A stretch of 36,185 nt of DNA from assembly GCA_021604845.1 (NCBI GenBank), contig BQJT01000016.1:1-36185 (forward strand), read 5' to 3'. The notes beneath the pieces were generated by a model, which was not told the origin of the DNA, did not search any database, and worked only from the letters and a program-made list of their open reading frames with translations. Shown here in pieces: positions 1 to 10,800 of this stretch; position 1 is the stretch's first letter, and every line of letters begins with the position of its first letter. This DNA comes from Cyclobacteriaceae bacterium. Its GTDB lineage: Bacteria > Bacteroidota > Bacteroidia > Cytophagales > Cyclobacteriaceae. The position numbers were made by a program, and so were the translations under genes.

Positions 1-2358
1 AAACAAATCCATGTCTCCATCGCCATCAAAATCGGCCGGCTTTACCCGGGACCCGCTGATTAATATTTTCGGCAGAGAACTTTCAGCTTTTATAAACATG
101 CCATTACCCTGGTTCAAATACAAACGGTCTTGCAACACCCCAGAACCTTCGAGGGATTCATTCCCTCCACTTACTACATACAGGTCCTGGTCGCCATCCT
201 GATCCGCATCGAAAAAAGCACCGCCCAGGTCTTCGCTGGCGGCATCTTCATGCCACGGTTGATTGTCGTTTAACGGAACAAAACTGCCATCCGCCTGCTG
301 GATATACAGCCACCCGGGATATTCCGTGGCACCACCAACATAAAAGTCCTCCAACCCGTCCTGGTTTACATCTCCTACAGCCAATCCCGGCCCATTTCTT
401 GAGTAAATATGAGGCAGTAATACTTCATATTGAAAATCATTAAAACTATTTTCCTGATGTTTGTAATCCAGCGCCAACATACTGGTTATATCCCTGAATA
501 TGGCAGTTGGCGGTTCATGGTGGTCTTTAGCTTCAACACTGTTTTTGTAGTTGAGTTCAATCAATTGATTAGCTTCCAGTCCCCTAATAACTTCCGTCTT
601 CCCGTCAGGCCAGGCTATTGAAATCCTATCGATGGTGGCAGCTTCTCCTACACCAAAATGTATTATCGGCTCCACAGAAGATTGAAAACCACGGGTGAGC
701 GTATGATGATGTCTTTGTTTCAAATTGTCGGATTCTATTTGTACCAATGCACCCAAACCCCCGGGGTTTTTGTCAGGGCCACGTAATTCAACTTTTAAAA
801 AGTTTCCCATTTTACTATCGGCCACATGATTTTCAAAAATCATGGAGGGGTGATCAATATTGTTAATCACCACTTCAAGATCCCCGTCGTTATCCAGATC
901 CGCATAGGCAGCTCCATTGGAATAACCTTTGAAGTTTAAGCCCCAATCGTCTATGACACTGGTGAAACTCAGATCTTTATTATTCTTATAGGCGTAGTTG
1001 TTTATTTCGTCTGATGGTATTCCCTTGCTGAGTTCAAGCCAATCATACCCCTCTTTCTCTTTTGGGGAGGCTTTGTCTATTTTGGCGAAATAGTCTTTGT
1101 TATTGATGTCTTTCCTGGTACCATTGGTTATAAACACATCCTCCCATCCGTCGTTATCCAGATCCGCAATTAACCCCGCCCAGCTCCAGTCTGTGGAAGA
1201 TATGCCGGCAATTCGGGCAATGTCACTAAAGTGCGGATATCCTGATTCATTGACCCCTTGATTCAATTGCATACTATTCTGCATGTACTGGTAGTGGAGT
1301 CCATAGTTGACCATTTCGTAGAACGCCGAGGGGTTCATGCTGGCCATATTTGCTTTGTTCCGGAAATTGTCTTCAGGAGTCATATCCATCTGTACCAGGT
1401 CTACCAGCCCATCATTGTTTAAATCACCAGCATCGATTCCCATACCAAAATAAGATGTGTGCATGGTAGTTTCCCTGGCCTTCTCAATGAAGGTGCCATC
1501 ACCATTATTGAAATAAAAATAATCGGGGGTAGCAAAATCGTTCGAAACGTAAATATCTTCCCATCCATCCTGATTAAAATCGTCAACCACAATTCCCAGG
1601 GCCAATCCGAAATTGAGCAGGTTTGCTTCTTCAGTTACGTCAATAAAAGTGCCATCACCCTGATTCTGATATAAGTGGTCAGATTTATCATGCTGCTTCC
1701 GGTCCATAAGAAATCGATAAGTTGAATTCTGGGTTTTGAAGCTGGTATACGGGTAATTTGCCACATACAGGTCCAGATCCCCATCTTTATCATAGTCGAA
1801 AAATGTCGCCTGCGTACTTTTTCCTTCGTCAGCAACACCAGCCTGTTCCGCACTTTCAACAAACGCGGGAATTCCCGACTCATCCACCCCTTGATTTAAG
1901 TAGAGTAAGTTCCTGGTTGACGTCCATTTTCCTGAGACGCTTACGTAGATATCCATCCATCCGTCGTGATTAACATCTGCCATAGTCACCCCGGTAACCC
2001 ATCGGTCATCGCCTGTTACCCGGGCCTGGTGCGTAATGTCCAGAAAGGTTAGGTCTCCCTGATTCAGGTAAAGTTTATTTTCTACCTGATTTCCGGTAAA
2101 ATAAATGTCCTGTAATCCGTCGTTGTTAACATCTCCGACGGCTACCCCTCCCCCCATATACAAATATGGATAGGTAAAGTAATTAACTACAGAGTCTTCT
2201 ATTAAGTTATTGGTAAAAGTAATTCCACTTTCTTCTGGGGTTAATGCGGTAAATATTTTGGTGATTTTCCGGGAATCAGATACCGGTTGTTCAATCTGAC
2301 TGTTACAGGAAACAATTAACAGCAATAGACCAGTTGTGATAAATAATCTAAAATTCAT
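1..2358 (-). CDS. FG-GAP/VCBS repeat lipoprotein with ASPIC/UnbV domain (CRTAC1-like), C-terminus cut by window edge
   Basis: An open frame of 786 codons starts at ATG 2358 and is still open at base 1, so the C-terminus lies outside the window. The N-terminus is a lipoprotein signal with a lipobox ending in C18 (IVSC), which predicts an exported, lipid-anchored protein. About ten FG-GAP/VCBS blades can be read, each with a calcium-binding loop of the D-x-N/D-x-DG type (for example GDVNNDG, ADVNHDG, FDYDKDG, ADLDNDG). An ASPIC/UnbV segment with HFGVG and WPDGKTE lies near residues 550-590, between the first seven blades and the later ones. The gene follows susD by 161 nt on the same strand, the place where SusE/F-like surface lipoproteins usually sit. 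I infer a cell-surface binding or adhesion role for the imported substrate; no catalytic motif is visible. The family is confident, the role is not. Confidence 0.9.
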   Translation of the reverse strand, partial: MNFRLFITTGLLLLIVSCNSQIEQPVSDSRKITKIFTALTPEESGITFTNNLIEDSVVNYFTYPYLYMGGGVAVGDVNNDGLQDIYFTGNQVENKLYLNQGDLTFLDITHQARVTGDDRWVTGVTMADVNHDGWMDIYVSVSGKWTSTRNLLYLNQGVDESGIPAFVESAEQAGVADEGKSTQATFFDYDKDGDLDLYVANYPYTSFKTQNSTYRFLMDRKQHDKSDHLYQNQGDGTFIDVTEEANLLNFGLALGIVVDDFNQDGWEDIYVSNDFATPDYFYFNNGDGTFIEKARETTMHTSYFGMGIDAGDLNNDGLVDLVQMDMTPEDNFRNKANMASMNPSAFYEMVNYGLHYQYMQNSMQLNQGVNESGYPHFSDIARIAGISSTDWSWAGLIADLDNDGWEDVFITNGTRKDINNKDYFAKIDKASPKEKEGYDWLELSKGIPSDEINNYAYKNNKDLSFTSVIDDWGLNFKGYSNGAAYADLDNDGDLEVVINNIDHPSMIFENHVADSKMGNFLKVELRGPDKNPGGLGALVQIESDNLKQRHHHTLTRGFQSSVEPIIHFGVGEAATIDRISIAWPDGKTEVIRGLEANQLIELNYKNSVEAKDHHEPPTAIFRDITSMLALDYKHQENSFNDFQYEVLLPHIYSRNGPGLAVGDVNQDGLEDFYVGGATEYPGWLYIQQADGSFVPLNDNQPWHEDAASEDLGGAFFDADQDGDQDLYVVSGGNESLEGSGVLQDRLYLNQGNGMFIKAESSLPKILISGSRVKPADFDGDGDMDLF

Positions 2359-2461
2359 AGTCAATTCTTTTGGGCTGGTGCCCCTTTACCTGGTGTCTAA
2401 ATTTACTAACAATCAATTGAAGAAAGTAATTGCACTTTTTTGGATTGAGGTAGATAATTAA

Positions 2462-2497
2462 AAAATGGCCCCGAAGTAAACACCTCAGGGCCATTTT
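2462..2497 (-). terminator. Intrinsic terminator after susD
   Basis: Read on the minus strand, AAAATGGCCC and GGGCCATTTT form a perfect 10-bp stem around a 16-nt loop, followed by a short T-rich tail (TTAATT). It lies about 23 nt past the susD stop and before the VCBS lipoprotein gene, so it may attenuate rather than fully end transcription, giving more SusCD than lipoprotein. Confidence 0.8.
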
Positions 2498-2519
2498 ATT
2501 AAACTAAATCTATTGTGGT

Positions 2520-4235
2520 CTAGTAACCGGGGTTCTGAGTTAATACATCAGTACCCAAAAGATCTATTTCATTCTGAGGAATAGGCAGGTACTCATTTTT
2601 ATTTGCAGTAAATGTTGCACCCTGTAATCCTGGAATAAATTGGCTTTCATAAGCCAGGTAGTCATTAAGGGTTTGTGCAGCAATACCCCAACGAACCAGA
2701 TCATACATCCTATGACCTTCGCCTGACAGTTCAAGCTTACGCTCGATACGCAAGGCCTCCATGGCTTCATCCTGTGAACCCAGAGACGCGTATTCGTTAC
2801 AAATGTAAACCGCTGGTGAACCTGCGATGTTCGAAGTAGCTGCGCGTGCTCTTACCTGGTTTATCAATACCCGGCCTGCATCGATATTACCCAACATAAT
2901 TTCGGCCTCTGCCGCCATTAGCAATACATCGGCAAATCGAATTATGTTATAGTTAACCGTGGTATAACCAGGAGTCCATCCGGAAACATCGTTTTCCACA
3001 CCAATACCAGCTTCGTAGTAGATAAATTTCTTGGGTGAATAAGGTCCTCCATTGGGTTGGTTTCTGATCCAGTCAAAACCTGGATGTGGTCCCCAATCTA
3101 GATAAGGAATAGCCCTTCTTCCCACATTATGATCTACTCTTGGGTCAATGGGTTTAAGATCAACTACATACACATCCCCACTTTGCAAACCGAAATCGGA
3201 ACCCACTTCTTCCAAAGCCGAATTCCAGGTTCCTTCAGGTAAAGGAAGTCCATCCACTCCAACCCGATAACTATTTACCAGTTCCTGGCTGGGTTGGTTG
3301 AAACCACAGCAGCCACCTGGTCTGGGAGGTCCGGCAGTACCGTGTGGGAAATTCAACACCATCCCGGCATTCGCATTATTAACGCTACCGGTTCCAGCTG
3401 CAGCCTGAGCTGCAAATACAGATTCCTCACTGTTATCATGAGTTGCTCTAAAGGCATTACCGTAATAAGGAAGTAAGCCATAAGGAGCACCACTGGCGGT
3501 AACGCCATTGCTCAGGACCTGGTCAAACATACCTTTGGCCTCGGAGTATTTCCCTTGAAACAGATAGGTTTTACCCAAATAGGAAGCAGCAGCCCACTTG
3601 TTGGCTCTTCCGCCATCCGACATGGTCTCAGGCAAATTATTGAAAGCAAACATGAAGTCAGCTTCAATCAGCGGCCACAGATCCTGATTGTTGGGTACAG
3701 GTTCAACCCCGTCCCAGTTTTCATCAACATAAGGAACATTATTGAAATTGACCTTCTGATCAAAATAATAGTGTCCTCTGAGGAATCTGGTTTCCGCGGT
3801 AATCCGGGTCTTATCATCATCAGAGACCTCTTCTGCTAAGGCTACCAATTTCAACGTATTGTTGGCCCTGGCGATGCCTTCAAAATTGACCCTGTACTTC
3901 TCCAGTACGGAACCGTTGTTGGTCTGAACTGCATACGCCTGGATCTCGTTCATCTGGGATTGGTCACCTGCATCGGTTCCTTTGTTGGCATCGCCTCCCA
4001 TAACACTACCCCAGAACCAGTTTTCAGCACCGGAATAAAAACCACCCCTTCCAAGCAAGAAGCTATAGGTGGCAATTAGACTACCTTCCAATCCTGGCAA
4101 GGTCGACAACTCCGTTTCACTAAGTGAGCCGGTCGGCGCTACTTCCAGGAATTCATCGCTGCATGAAACAGTGGACATAATTACCACCGCAATGCTCATG
4201 AGCGTCAACTTGATTATTTTAAATCTTTTCATCAT
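2520..4235 (-). CDS. susD: SusD/RagB-family nutrient-binding outer-membrane lipoprotein
   Basis: 571 residues, a usual length for SusD homologues. It is the surface lipoprotein that caps the SusC transporter and captures glycan or other oligomers. The N-terminus has a lipobox (TVSC, C25), followed by the typical start of the mature protein (SDEFLEVAPTGSLSE). The TPR-like region with LRGHYYFD is near residues 148-155, and the C-terminus has the family ending PIPQNEIDLLG ... TQNPGY. It begins 37 nt after the susC stop, so the two are co-transcribed. A hairpin terminator follows directly. The substrate cannot be read from sequence. SusD homologues bind starch, xylan, pectin, N-glycans and even peptides; the nearby xylose genes make a pentose-containing glycan a reasonable guess only. 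Confidence 0.96.
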   Translation of the reverse strand: MMKRFKIIKLTLMSIAVVIMSTVSCSDEFLEVAPTGSLSETELSTLPGLEGSLIATYSFLLGRGGFYSGAENWFWGSVMGGDANKGTDAGDQSQMNEIQAYAVQTNNGSVLEKYRVNFEGIARANNTLKLVALAEEVSDDDKTRITAETRFLRGHYYFDQKVNFNNVPYVDENWDGVEPVPNNQDLWPLIEADFMFAFNNLPETMSDGGRANKWAAASYLGKTYLFQGKYSEAKGMFDQVLSNGVTASGAPYGLLPYYGNAFRATHDNSEESVFAAQAAAGTGSVNNANAGMVLNFPHGTAGPPRPGGCCGFNQPSQELVNSYRVGVDGLPLPEGTWNSALEEVGSDFGLQSGDVYVVDLKPIDPRVDHNVGRRAIPYLDWGPHPGFDWIRNQPNGGPYSPKKFIYYEAGIGVENDVSGWTPGYTTVNYNIIRFADVLLMAAEAEIMLGNIDAGRVLINQVRARAATSNIAGSPAVYICNEYASLGSQDEAMEALRIERKLELSGEGHRMYDLVRWGIAAQTLNDYLAYESQFIPGLQGATFTANKNEYLPIPQNEIDLLGTDVLTQNPGY

Positions 4236-4272
4236 ATCTATTTTTCTATCAATGATTTTTCTCTCTGTTTTG

Positions 4273-7200
4273 TTAGAATGCTACGTTAACACCAAATGTA
4301 TACTGACGGGTAATCGGAATATTCCCTAGGTCAATTCCGAAATTGGTGTCAGCTTCTCCACCAACTGCAGGATCCAATCCATCATACCCGCTAATTGTAA
4401 ACAGGTTGTTGGCAGTGGCAAATATCCTGAATTTGGTTAATCCCCAGCGATCCAAAGTAGGTGTGGGAATGTTATATCCTAAAGTCAGGTTTTGCAATCT
4501 AAAGTATGAACCGTCCTCTACGTAGAAGTCGTTTGACTGCGTATTGGTACTGAAGTTGGAAACATCTTCGAATATGGGTATTTCTCCGGTTGGGTTTTCA
4601 AACGACCAGGATTGCTTCACCCTGGCGCTGATAGCTGCACCGGGAAACAGTGGATAGAAATCAGTAAATAGTTTTGAAACATTATAGATTTCATTACCCA
4701 AAACAGCATAACCATAAAGCTCTAAATCCCAATTTCTGTAGGTGGTCTTGAATACAATTCCACCATTGAAATCAGGAATCGGATTCCCTATACTGGTCCG
4801 GTCATTAATATCGATAACACCGTTATTATCAATGTCTCTAAATCGGAACCTTCCGGGAGCCGCCCCTTCCTGGGTTGCATGCGCGTCAACTTCTCCCTGG
4901 TTGGCAAATAATCCATCGGTAACGTACCCATAAAAAGTACTTAATGGTTGACCTACCTGGTTTAGTATTGGAGTAATTCCACGATAGGAGGCACTAAAAT
5001 TGGGAAGGTCGGTGATACCCTCTGCCAATGAACTAATCTCATTATCCAATAAACTGGCATTCACCGTTAGTTCGTATGATACCTCAGTGGATAGGTTACC
5101 CTGGGTTTTAATCTTAAGATCGATACCCTTATTACTCATTTCACCTACGTTAACTGATGGCGCTGCCGCTTGATAGCCGTTTTGTACGGTAACCGGCAAT
5201 TGGAAGAGCAAGTCTTCCGTGTCTTTCTTCCATAAATCCAGCACGATGTCTACTTTGCCATCCCATAACAAGGCATCGATACCAATATTGGTAGTAACCG
5301 CTTTTTCCCATTTGGCTAGCGGGTTACCGATGCGATTTCTGTAAAATCCAGTAGCAGCAGAGCTGTTAGACCCACCGATATCATAAGTAGAATTGCCTAT
5401 ACTGGTGGCATATAAACTAAATTGATTATTGGGATCTACGTTATTAGAGTTACCGATTATTCCATATCCTCCTCGAATTTTCAGATCATCAATCCAGGTG
5501 GAGCCATTAAGGAATGCCTCCTCAGATAATCTCCAACCAGCGGAGAAAGAAGGGAAAGTACCTCTTCTGTTCTCTGCACCAAATCTTGAAGAACCATCAT
5601 TACGAACAACTGCGGTAAACAGGTATTTATCCTGGAAGTCATAGGTTAGTCTTCCAAAATAAGAGGAGAAATTAACCCCGTTAAAGTTAAACCCATTGAC
5701 TACCCGGTTTTCCACTGTACTCAGGTTAACGAAGTCAGTGGTCTCGGCAAAAGGATTAATACCAGAACCGTTCATGCCCCTGGCAGTACCTGTGTTCAAT
5801 GCCTCCTGACCGACTAAAATTCCGAAACTGTGATCAGCACCTACATCAAACGAATAATTAAGGGTATTAGTCCAAACCCATTGCGTTTGATAATTGGAAA
5901 ATTGGCTAAAACTGAAGGCCGCATTGTTTTCTGAGTTTTCATATTGCCTTCTGGTGTAATCCAAACCATTGGTGTTGGCATAGCTACCACCAAAACTGGT
6001 ACGTGCTACTAAATTTTCAATGGGCTCAAATTCCAGGTATATATTACCAAAAACTGCTACCTGGAAGAAACGGTCGTTTTTGTCCCCTTCTATAGTGGCA
6101 ATGGGGTTTCGAGCGTTGTTGAAACCAGGTGCAGCAGTACCGGCATATCCACCAAACTCATTAAAGATTGGAATAATGGGAGACATTCTGGATGCGGTAA
6201 GAATTAAGTTCTCGTCATCCGAAGAACCGGCTCCACCTCCGCCACCTTGTAGTTGTCTGATACCTCGATATGTGGCCTGAATATTTTCTCCCACTCGCAG
6301 TTTACCGGGAAGTATATCGAATTCAGTATTGACCCGCATGGTATACCTTTCGAACTTTTGCCTTTTAACAATCCCTTCCTGATCCTGCATGGACATTCCC
6401 ACGTAAAAACGGTTTCCTTCACCACCGCCATATAACCCAATATTATGCCTGTTTAAAAGGGCATTTTGGGTAATAGCATCGTACCAGTCAACACCTTCCT
6501 TGTTGGCACGGATCACGTTGTATATAGGCGCATCGAAGCTAACGTTGTAGTTAGCAGCAGCTGCCTGCTCATCAATTGATCCCACAATACCTGATGTTCC
6601 TCCAACCAATAACCAATCTGGAATAACCGGTGTAGCACCGGTTCCGTACTGGGGATGATTAAAAACAGGAACTTCACCAGCTTGAGTGGCGGCATTCCGA
6701 ACAGCATTCCAGGTCCATTCAGCTTGTTCGGTGGGGTTTAATTTCGGATCAGCACTGCCTGGACTAGTTACTCCTACCATCCCGTTATAGGTAACCTTCA
6801 TGGCGCCGGAGTTTTTCTTACCCTGGCGGGTAGTATAAACAATAACTCCACCTGCTGCACGGGCGCCATAAATGGCCGCTGCAGTGGCGTCTTTCAATAC
6901 GGTAGTAGTTTCAATATCGTCCGGAGACAGAAAATCAGTTGATTCCACCGGCACTCCATCTACAATATATAACGGCTGATTTCCGCCTAAAGCACCATAT
7001 CCTCTGATACGTACCTGACTGGTAGTACCTGGCTGGCCGTTGGTAATTACCGTAACTCCGGCTACCCGGCCTTGTAACTGTTGTTCAACGTTTCCACTGG
7101 GAACCGCGGTTAAATCTGCGGGTTCCACCACCGAAACTGAACCAGTAGTTTCCCGTCTTTCATCAACGGAATATCCCGTTACCACCACCTCTGCCAGTGC

Positions 7201-7554
7201 CTGAATATCAGGAGAAAGGTTAATGTTGATGGTGTTCTGGTTACCCGCAAGATTCTGGTTGCCCACAATTATTTCCTGGGCTACATATCCAACGGACGAG
7301 TATACCAATACGTCGCCAGGATTGGCTTGTATTAAATACTCACCACTAATGTCAGTTACCGTACCCTGGGTAGTTCCTTTGATGAGAATATTTACTCCCG
7401 GGATGCCATCACCAGTCTCGTTGTCGAGAATGGTACCAGAAACTTGGCGTTCCTGAGCCATCACCAGCGTAAAACTCATCATCATTAGGCAGATTAGACC
7501 AACCTGCCTGCCTCGTTCTTGCAAACGATTTAAAATACGTAGAGTTTTTAACAT
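4273..7554 (-). CDS. susC: SusC/RagA-family TonB-dependent outer-membrane transporter
   Basis: 1093 residues. After a signal peptide (cleavage likely at VMAQ, about residue 33) comes a carboxypeptidase-regulatory-like domain (VSGTILDNETGDGIPGVNI, residues about 38-115). Next is the TonB plug with the SusC signatures LQGRVAGV, VRIRGYG and PLYIVDGVP (about 125-245), then the long beta barrel ending in an aromatic residue (GVNVAF). There is no N-terminal STN domain, so this is not an anti-sigma-coupled transducer type. It imports oligomers through the outer membrane using TonB energy, together with the downstream SusD. HTCS1 lies directly upstream on the same strand and is the probable regulator. 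The frame is intact from end to end. Confidence 0.96.
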   Translation of the reverse strand: MLKTLRILNRLQERGRQVGLICLMMMSFTLVMAQERQVSGTILDNETGDGIPGVNILIKGTTQGTVTDISGEYLIQANPGDVLVYSSVGYVAQEIIVGNQNLAGNQNTININLSPDIQALAEVVVTGYSVDERRETTGSVSVVEPADLTAVPSGNVEQQLQGRVAGVTVITNGQPGTTSQVRIRGYGALGGNQPLYIVDGVPVESTDFLSPDDIETTTVLKDATAAAIYGARAAGGVIVYTTRQGKKNSGAMKVTYNGMVGVTSPGSADPKLNPTEQAEWTWNAVRNAATQAGEVPVFNHPQYGTGATPVIPDWLLVGGTSGIVGSIDEQAAAANYNVSFDAPIYNVIRANKEGVDWYDAITQNALLNRHNIGLYGGGEGNRFYVGMSMQDQEGIVKRQKFERYTMRVNTEFDILPGKLRVGENIQATYRGIRQLQGGGGGAGSSDDENLILTASRMSPIIPIFNEFGGYAGTAAPGFNNARNPIATIEGDKNDRFFQVAVFGNIYLEFEPIENLVARTSFGGSYANTNGLDYTRRQYENSENNAAFSFSQFSNYQTQWVWTNTLNYSFDVGADHSFGILVGQEALNTGTARGMNGSGINPFAETTDFVNLSTVENRVVNGFNFNGVNFSSYFGRLTYDFQDKYLFTAVVRNDGSSRFGAENRRGTFPSFSAGWRLSEEAFLNGSTWIDDLKIRGGYGIIGNSNNVDPNNQFSLYATSIGNSTYDIGGSNSSAATGFYRNRIGNPLAKWEKAVTTNIGIDALLWDGKVDIVLDLWKKDTEDLLFQLPVTVQNGYQAAAPSVNVGEMSNKGIDLKIKTQGNLSTEVSYELTVNASLLDNEISSLAEGITDLPNFSASYRGITPILNQVGQPLSTFYGYVTDGLFANQGEVDAHATQEGAAPGRFRFRDIDNNGVIDINDRTSIGNPIPDFNGGIVFKTTYRNWDLELYGYAVLGNEIYNVSKLFTDFYPLFPGAAISARVKQSWSFENPTGEIPIFEDVSNFSTNTQSNDFYVEDGSYFRLQNLTLGYNIPTPTLDRWGLTKFRIFATANNLFTISGYDGLDPAVGGEADTNFGIDLGNIPITRQYTFGVNVAF

Positions 7555-7590
7555 GTGTTATAAGGTTTAGTTTAGTTAACATATATAGAA

Positions 7591-7622
7591 TTAAAGTATA
7601 TAATCTTTGAGTGCGATTGCAA
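7591..7622 (-). promoter_or_regulatory. Weak candidate promoter for susCD
   Basis: On the minus strand TACTTTAA (7598-7591) resembles the Bacteroidota -7 box TAnnTTTG in six of eight positions, counting the two free ones. A TTG (7622-7620) lies 21 nt upstream as a possible -33 element. The implied start would be about 30 nt before the susC ATG. The match is imperfect, so this is tentative. Confidence 0.3.
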
Positions 7623-7650
7623 TGCGGGCGGAACAAGAAACGGAAGGGCG

Positions 7651-7688
7651 CAGGTGTATTGTGGTAGAGAAAAATTTCCACACACCTG
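7651..7688. promoter_or_regulatory. Imperfect inverted repeat upstream of susC, candidate operator
   Basis: The plus strand has CAGGTGT-ATT-GTGG, a 13-nt spacer, then CCACACACCTG. The arms are complementary over 11 bp apart from a 3-nt insertion in the left arm. It is about 100 nt upstream of the susC start. No T-run follows on the minus strand, which argues against a simple terminator for HTCS1. A binding site for HTCS1 or an mRNA hairpin are both possible. Confidence 0.45.
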
Positions 7689-7864
7689 TACGGTAGATTT
7701 AGTATGGTTTTATTCAAGCTGGTCATTTACCGCTCCACCGGCATTAACATTAATTACCAATTAAAGTTACATAAACTTACTTTAAAGTTAATCCAAAACC
7801 AAAATCGATTACCATGGAAAATAGCACAAAAAGGAAGGGTAATATGTACAAGATCCCCTAATAT

Positions 7865-7884
7865 GCGGGATTTTGCGGGATTTC
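7865..7884. repeat. Tandem 10-mer GCGGGATTT(T/C) at the HTCS1 stop
   Basis: Two adjacent copies, GCGGGATTTT and GCGGGATTTC, sit immediately downstream of the HTCS1 stop codon and touch its last base. AraC-type domains often bind direct repeats, but this one is about 310 nt from susC and could be chance. Confidence 0.35.
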
Positions 7885-10800
7885 TAAATAGACTGATTCC
7901 TCTGGTCCAAAAACTTTGAGGGTGTTACATCGAAATGCTTCTTAAAACATTCCCTAAAGTATTGCAAATCATTAAAACCAACCTGGTAAGTAATTTCTGA
8001 TATGGTGTAATTACTTCTTTCCAGCAATTGGGCGGCTCTTTTCAAACGAATAGTCCTTATAAATTCATTGGGTGATTGTCCGGTTACCGATTTTAACTTT
8101 CTATACAATTGCATTCTACTAAGTCCAACACCCTTTCCGAGCTCAATAACAGAAAATTCCGGGTTTGAAATATTCTCCTCAACGCAGGCCAGGGCATTTT
8201 GAATAAACCGCTCACTACCCGAACTCATCTTGACCTGGCTGGGTTCGATACTTGCTTTATCAGATCCGGTATAGTGATTTCGCAAGACCTCCCGCGATTG
8301 AAGTATGTTATTGACCGTAAGTTGGAGAAGCTTAGAATTAAACGGCTTGGTAAAATAATAATCTGCCCCATGTTCCAGGCTTCTCAGCTCGTTCTCCTGG
8401 TCTATTCGTCCGGTAAGTAACAGAACCGGAATATGACTGGTTCGGGAGTCCTGTTTTAACCTTTTACACAATTCAACTCCATCCATAACCGGCATATGAA
8501 TATCGGAAATAATCAATTCAGGCAAGGCCTTGGTGGCAATGGTTAGTGCTTCCTGGCCGTTTCCAGCCTCTACTACCCGGTGATTAGTTTCCAGGTACTC
8601 TGAAATATAAGCCCTCATATCCTCATCATCTTCCACCACTAAAATCAATGGTAATTTTTCCAGCACCCGCTCTTTCTTGTCCTCTTTGATAGTTCCTATT
8701 CCCGTCAATTCCCCGTCGATGGTTACTTCCGGTGTTTTTGAGGCCACAATTTGTGATTGCCGGAGGTGCTCAGTGCCACAGGGAAGCTGTACAATTACTG
8801 TGGTACCTTTTCCCTCTTCGCTGATTACCCGTATTATCCCCTGATGTAATTCAACCAACTCCTTAGTAAGGGCAAGTCCGATCCCGGAACCATTATTCGA
8901 GGCAGTTTCACGATTACTTGCCTGGTAAAATCTGTCGAAAATATTTGGTACTTGCCCGGATGGGATTCCAATTCCGGAATCTGTAATTTTTACCTGTGCC
9001 CATTGCTGGTCATCCCGGGTAACCGTCCGTGCTTCCATTATCACACTTCCGTATTCCGGGGTAAACTTGAGCGCGTTGCTTAGCAGGTTATACATGACAT
9101 CTTCCAGTTTCTCCTCGTCGTAAAAAAGCCTTTCCGGGCAGCCTTTATCGATAAACTTAAACTTGATTGATTGTCGTTCCGCCTGAGATTTGAATGATTC
9201 CGAAATGATCTTTAAAAACTTTGACAACTCATGCTCAGATGCCATTAGTTTCAAACTCCCTACGCCTAATTTGGACAGATCAAGTAACCGGTTGGTTAAA
9301 GTGAGGAGCTTCTGAGTGTTGCGTAGCATGACACGGAATTGTTGCCTGGTTTTACCTGTCAGATTGGAACTGTAGATATTTCTCAAAGGCTCCTGAATTA
9401 ACGTAAGCGGTGTCCTGAATTCATGCGAAATGTTGGCGAAAAACCGGGATTTCATATCATCCATTTCCTGCAATTTCTGCAACTCCAAATGCTCCAGTTG
9501 CAATTGACTGTTAAGTCGTTCCCGGTAAACTACTAATTGTCTGGAACCCCATAACCCGCCGACGGCCAATACCAGGTAAACCAGAATCGCTGGAGTTGAT
9601 TTCCACCACGGTGGGCTGATGTTAATTATCAGTGAAGCCGCCTGTTCATTCCAGATTCCATCGCTATTGGAACCTTTAACTTTGAATAGATATCTGCCGT
9701 GAGGTATTTTAGTATAGGTAGCCGTCCTGTTGCTACCAACCATCTGCCAATCATCATCATACCCCTCCAAAATGTATTTATACTGGTTATTCTCCCCATG
9801 TGTATAATCAGGTGTAACGTAGTCGATACTGAAAATTGACTGATCGTGTGACAGCGTTATTTCACTAGTTTTGTTAATGTGTTTATTTAATGGTGAACCT
9901 GGTTGCCCTGGTTTTATAACCTGTTGATTAATTCTGAATTCATTGAGGTAAACCGCCTCGACATGCAGGTTATCCCTGATAGCATCCGGATAAAATTCAT
10001 TGAATCCGTTAATGCCACCAAACAACATTTTTCCGTCATTACAACTATTGTAAGACCCCCTGATAAATTCATCTGCCTGGATCCCGTCTGCGTTGTCGTA
10101 ATTTCTAAAAGTTATTTTTATAGGGTCAAACTTCCAAATACCCCTGTTGGTACTAAACCATAAATACCCATTATCGTCTTCAAGAATGCCGTTAATCACC
10201 TGGTGGGACAACCTGGGTTCCTTCAAATAGGAAGTAAATGTTGATGTTTCTGGATCAAACTGGACAACTCCCGATCCCTCTGTGCCCAGCCAAAAGTTCC
10301 CCTTGCTATCCTGGAGCATACTAATCACGCTTCGGGGGTGATTTTCGAGATCATTGTAATGTTTAAAATCTGCTGCCAGGCTGCCAGTGGTATCAAGTCG
10401 ACTTAAACCGAAACCATCGGATCCTATCCAAATATTTCCTTTCTGGTCTTCCAGTATTTTAAATATGCTGCAATGAGAGAACCGTCCAAAATGTCTAAAA
10501 TCACCGCTCTCAGGATTGAACAGATCCAGTGCCCCCCCGGAGGCAGCGATCCAAAAATTTTCCCTGGAATCAATCATCATGGCGAAAATATTGTTGGACG
10601 CTATGGAAGCGGTATCTTCCGGGTTGTGAATGTACCTGGTAAAAGACTCCGTACGAGGATCATATAGATTCAATCCTCCTTCCCAGGTTCCCACCCATAG
10701 CCTTCCCTCCGGATCTTTTATCAATGAAAGCACCGCATCAGATCCCAGGCTGGTAGGATCTTGTGGGTCGTGTTTGAAGTGCCTGAACTGGCCAGACTGC

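Larger units (their letters stand above)
7555..7883. other. Intergenic region between HTCS1 stop and susC start; no gene seen
   Basis: This 329-nt stretch is AT-rich and carries no convincing ORF. It holds an imperfect inverted repeat (7651-7688), a weak promoter-like pair (7591-7622), and a tandem 10-mer next to the HTCS1 stop. It is the most likely place for substrate-dependent control of susCD. Confidence 0.7.
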
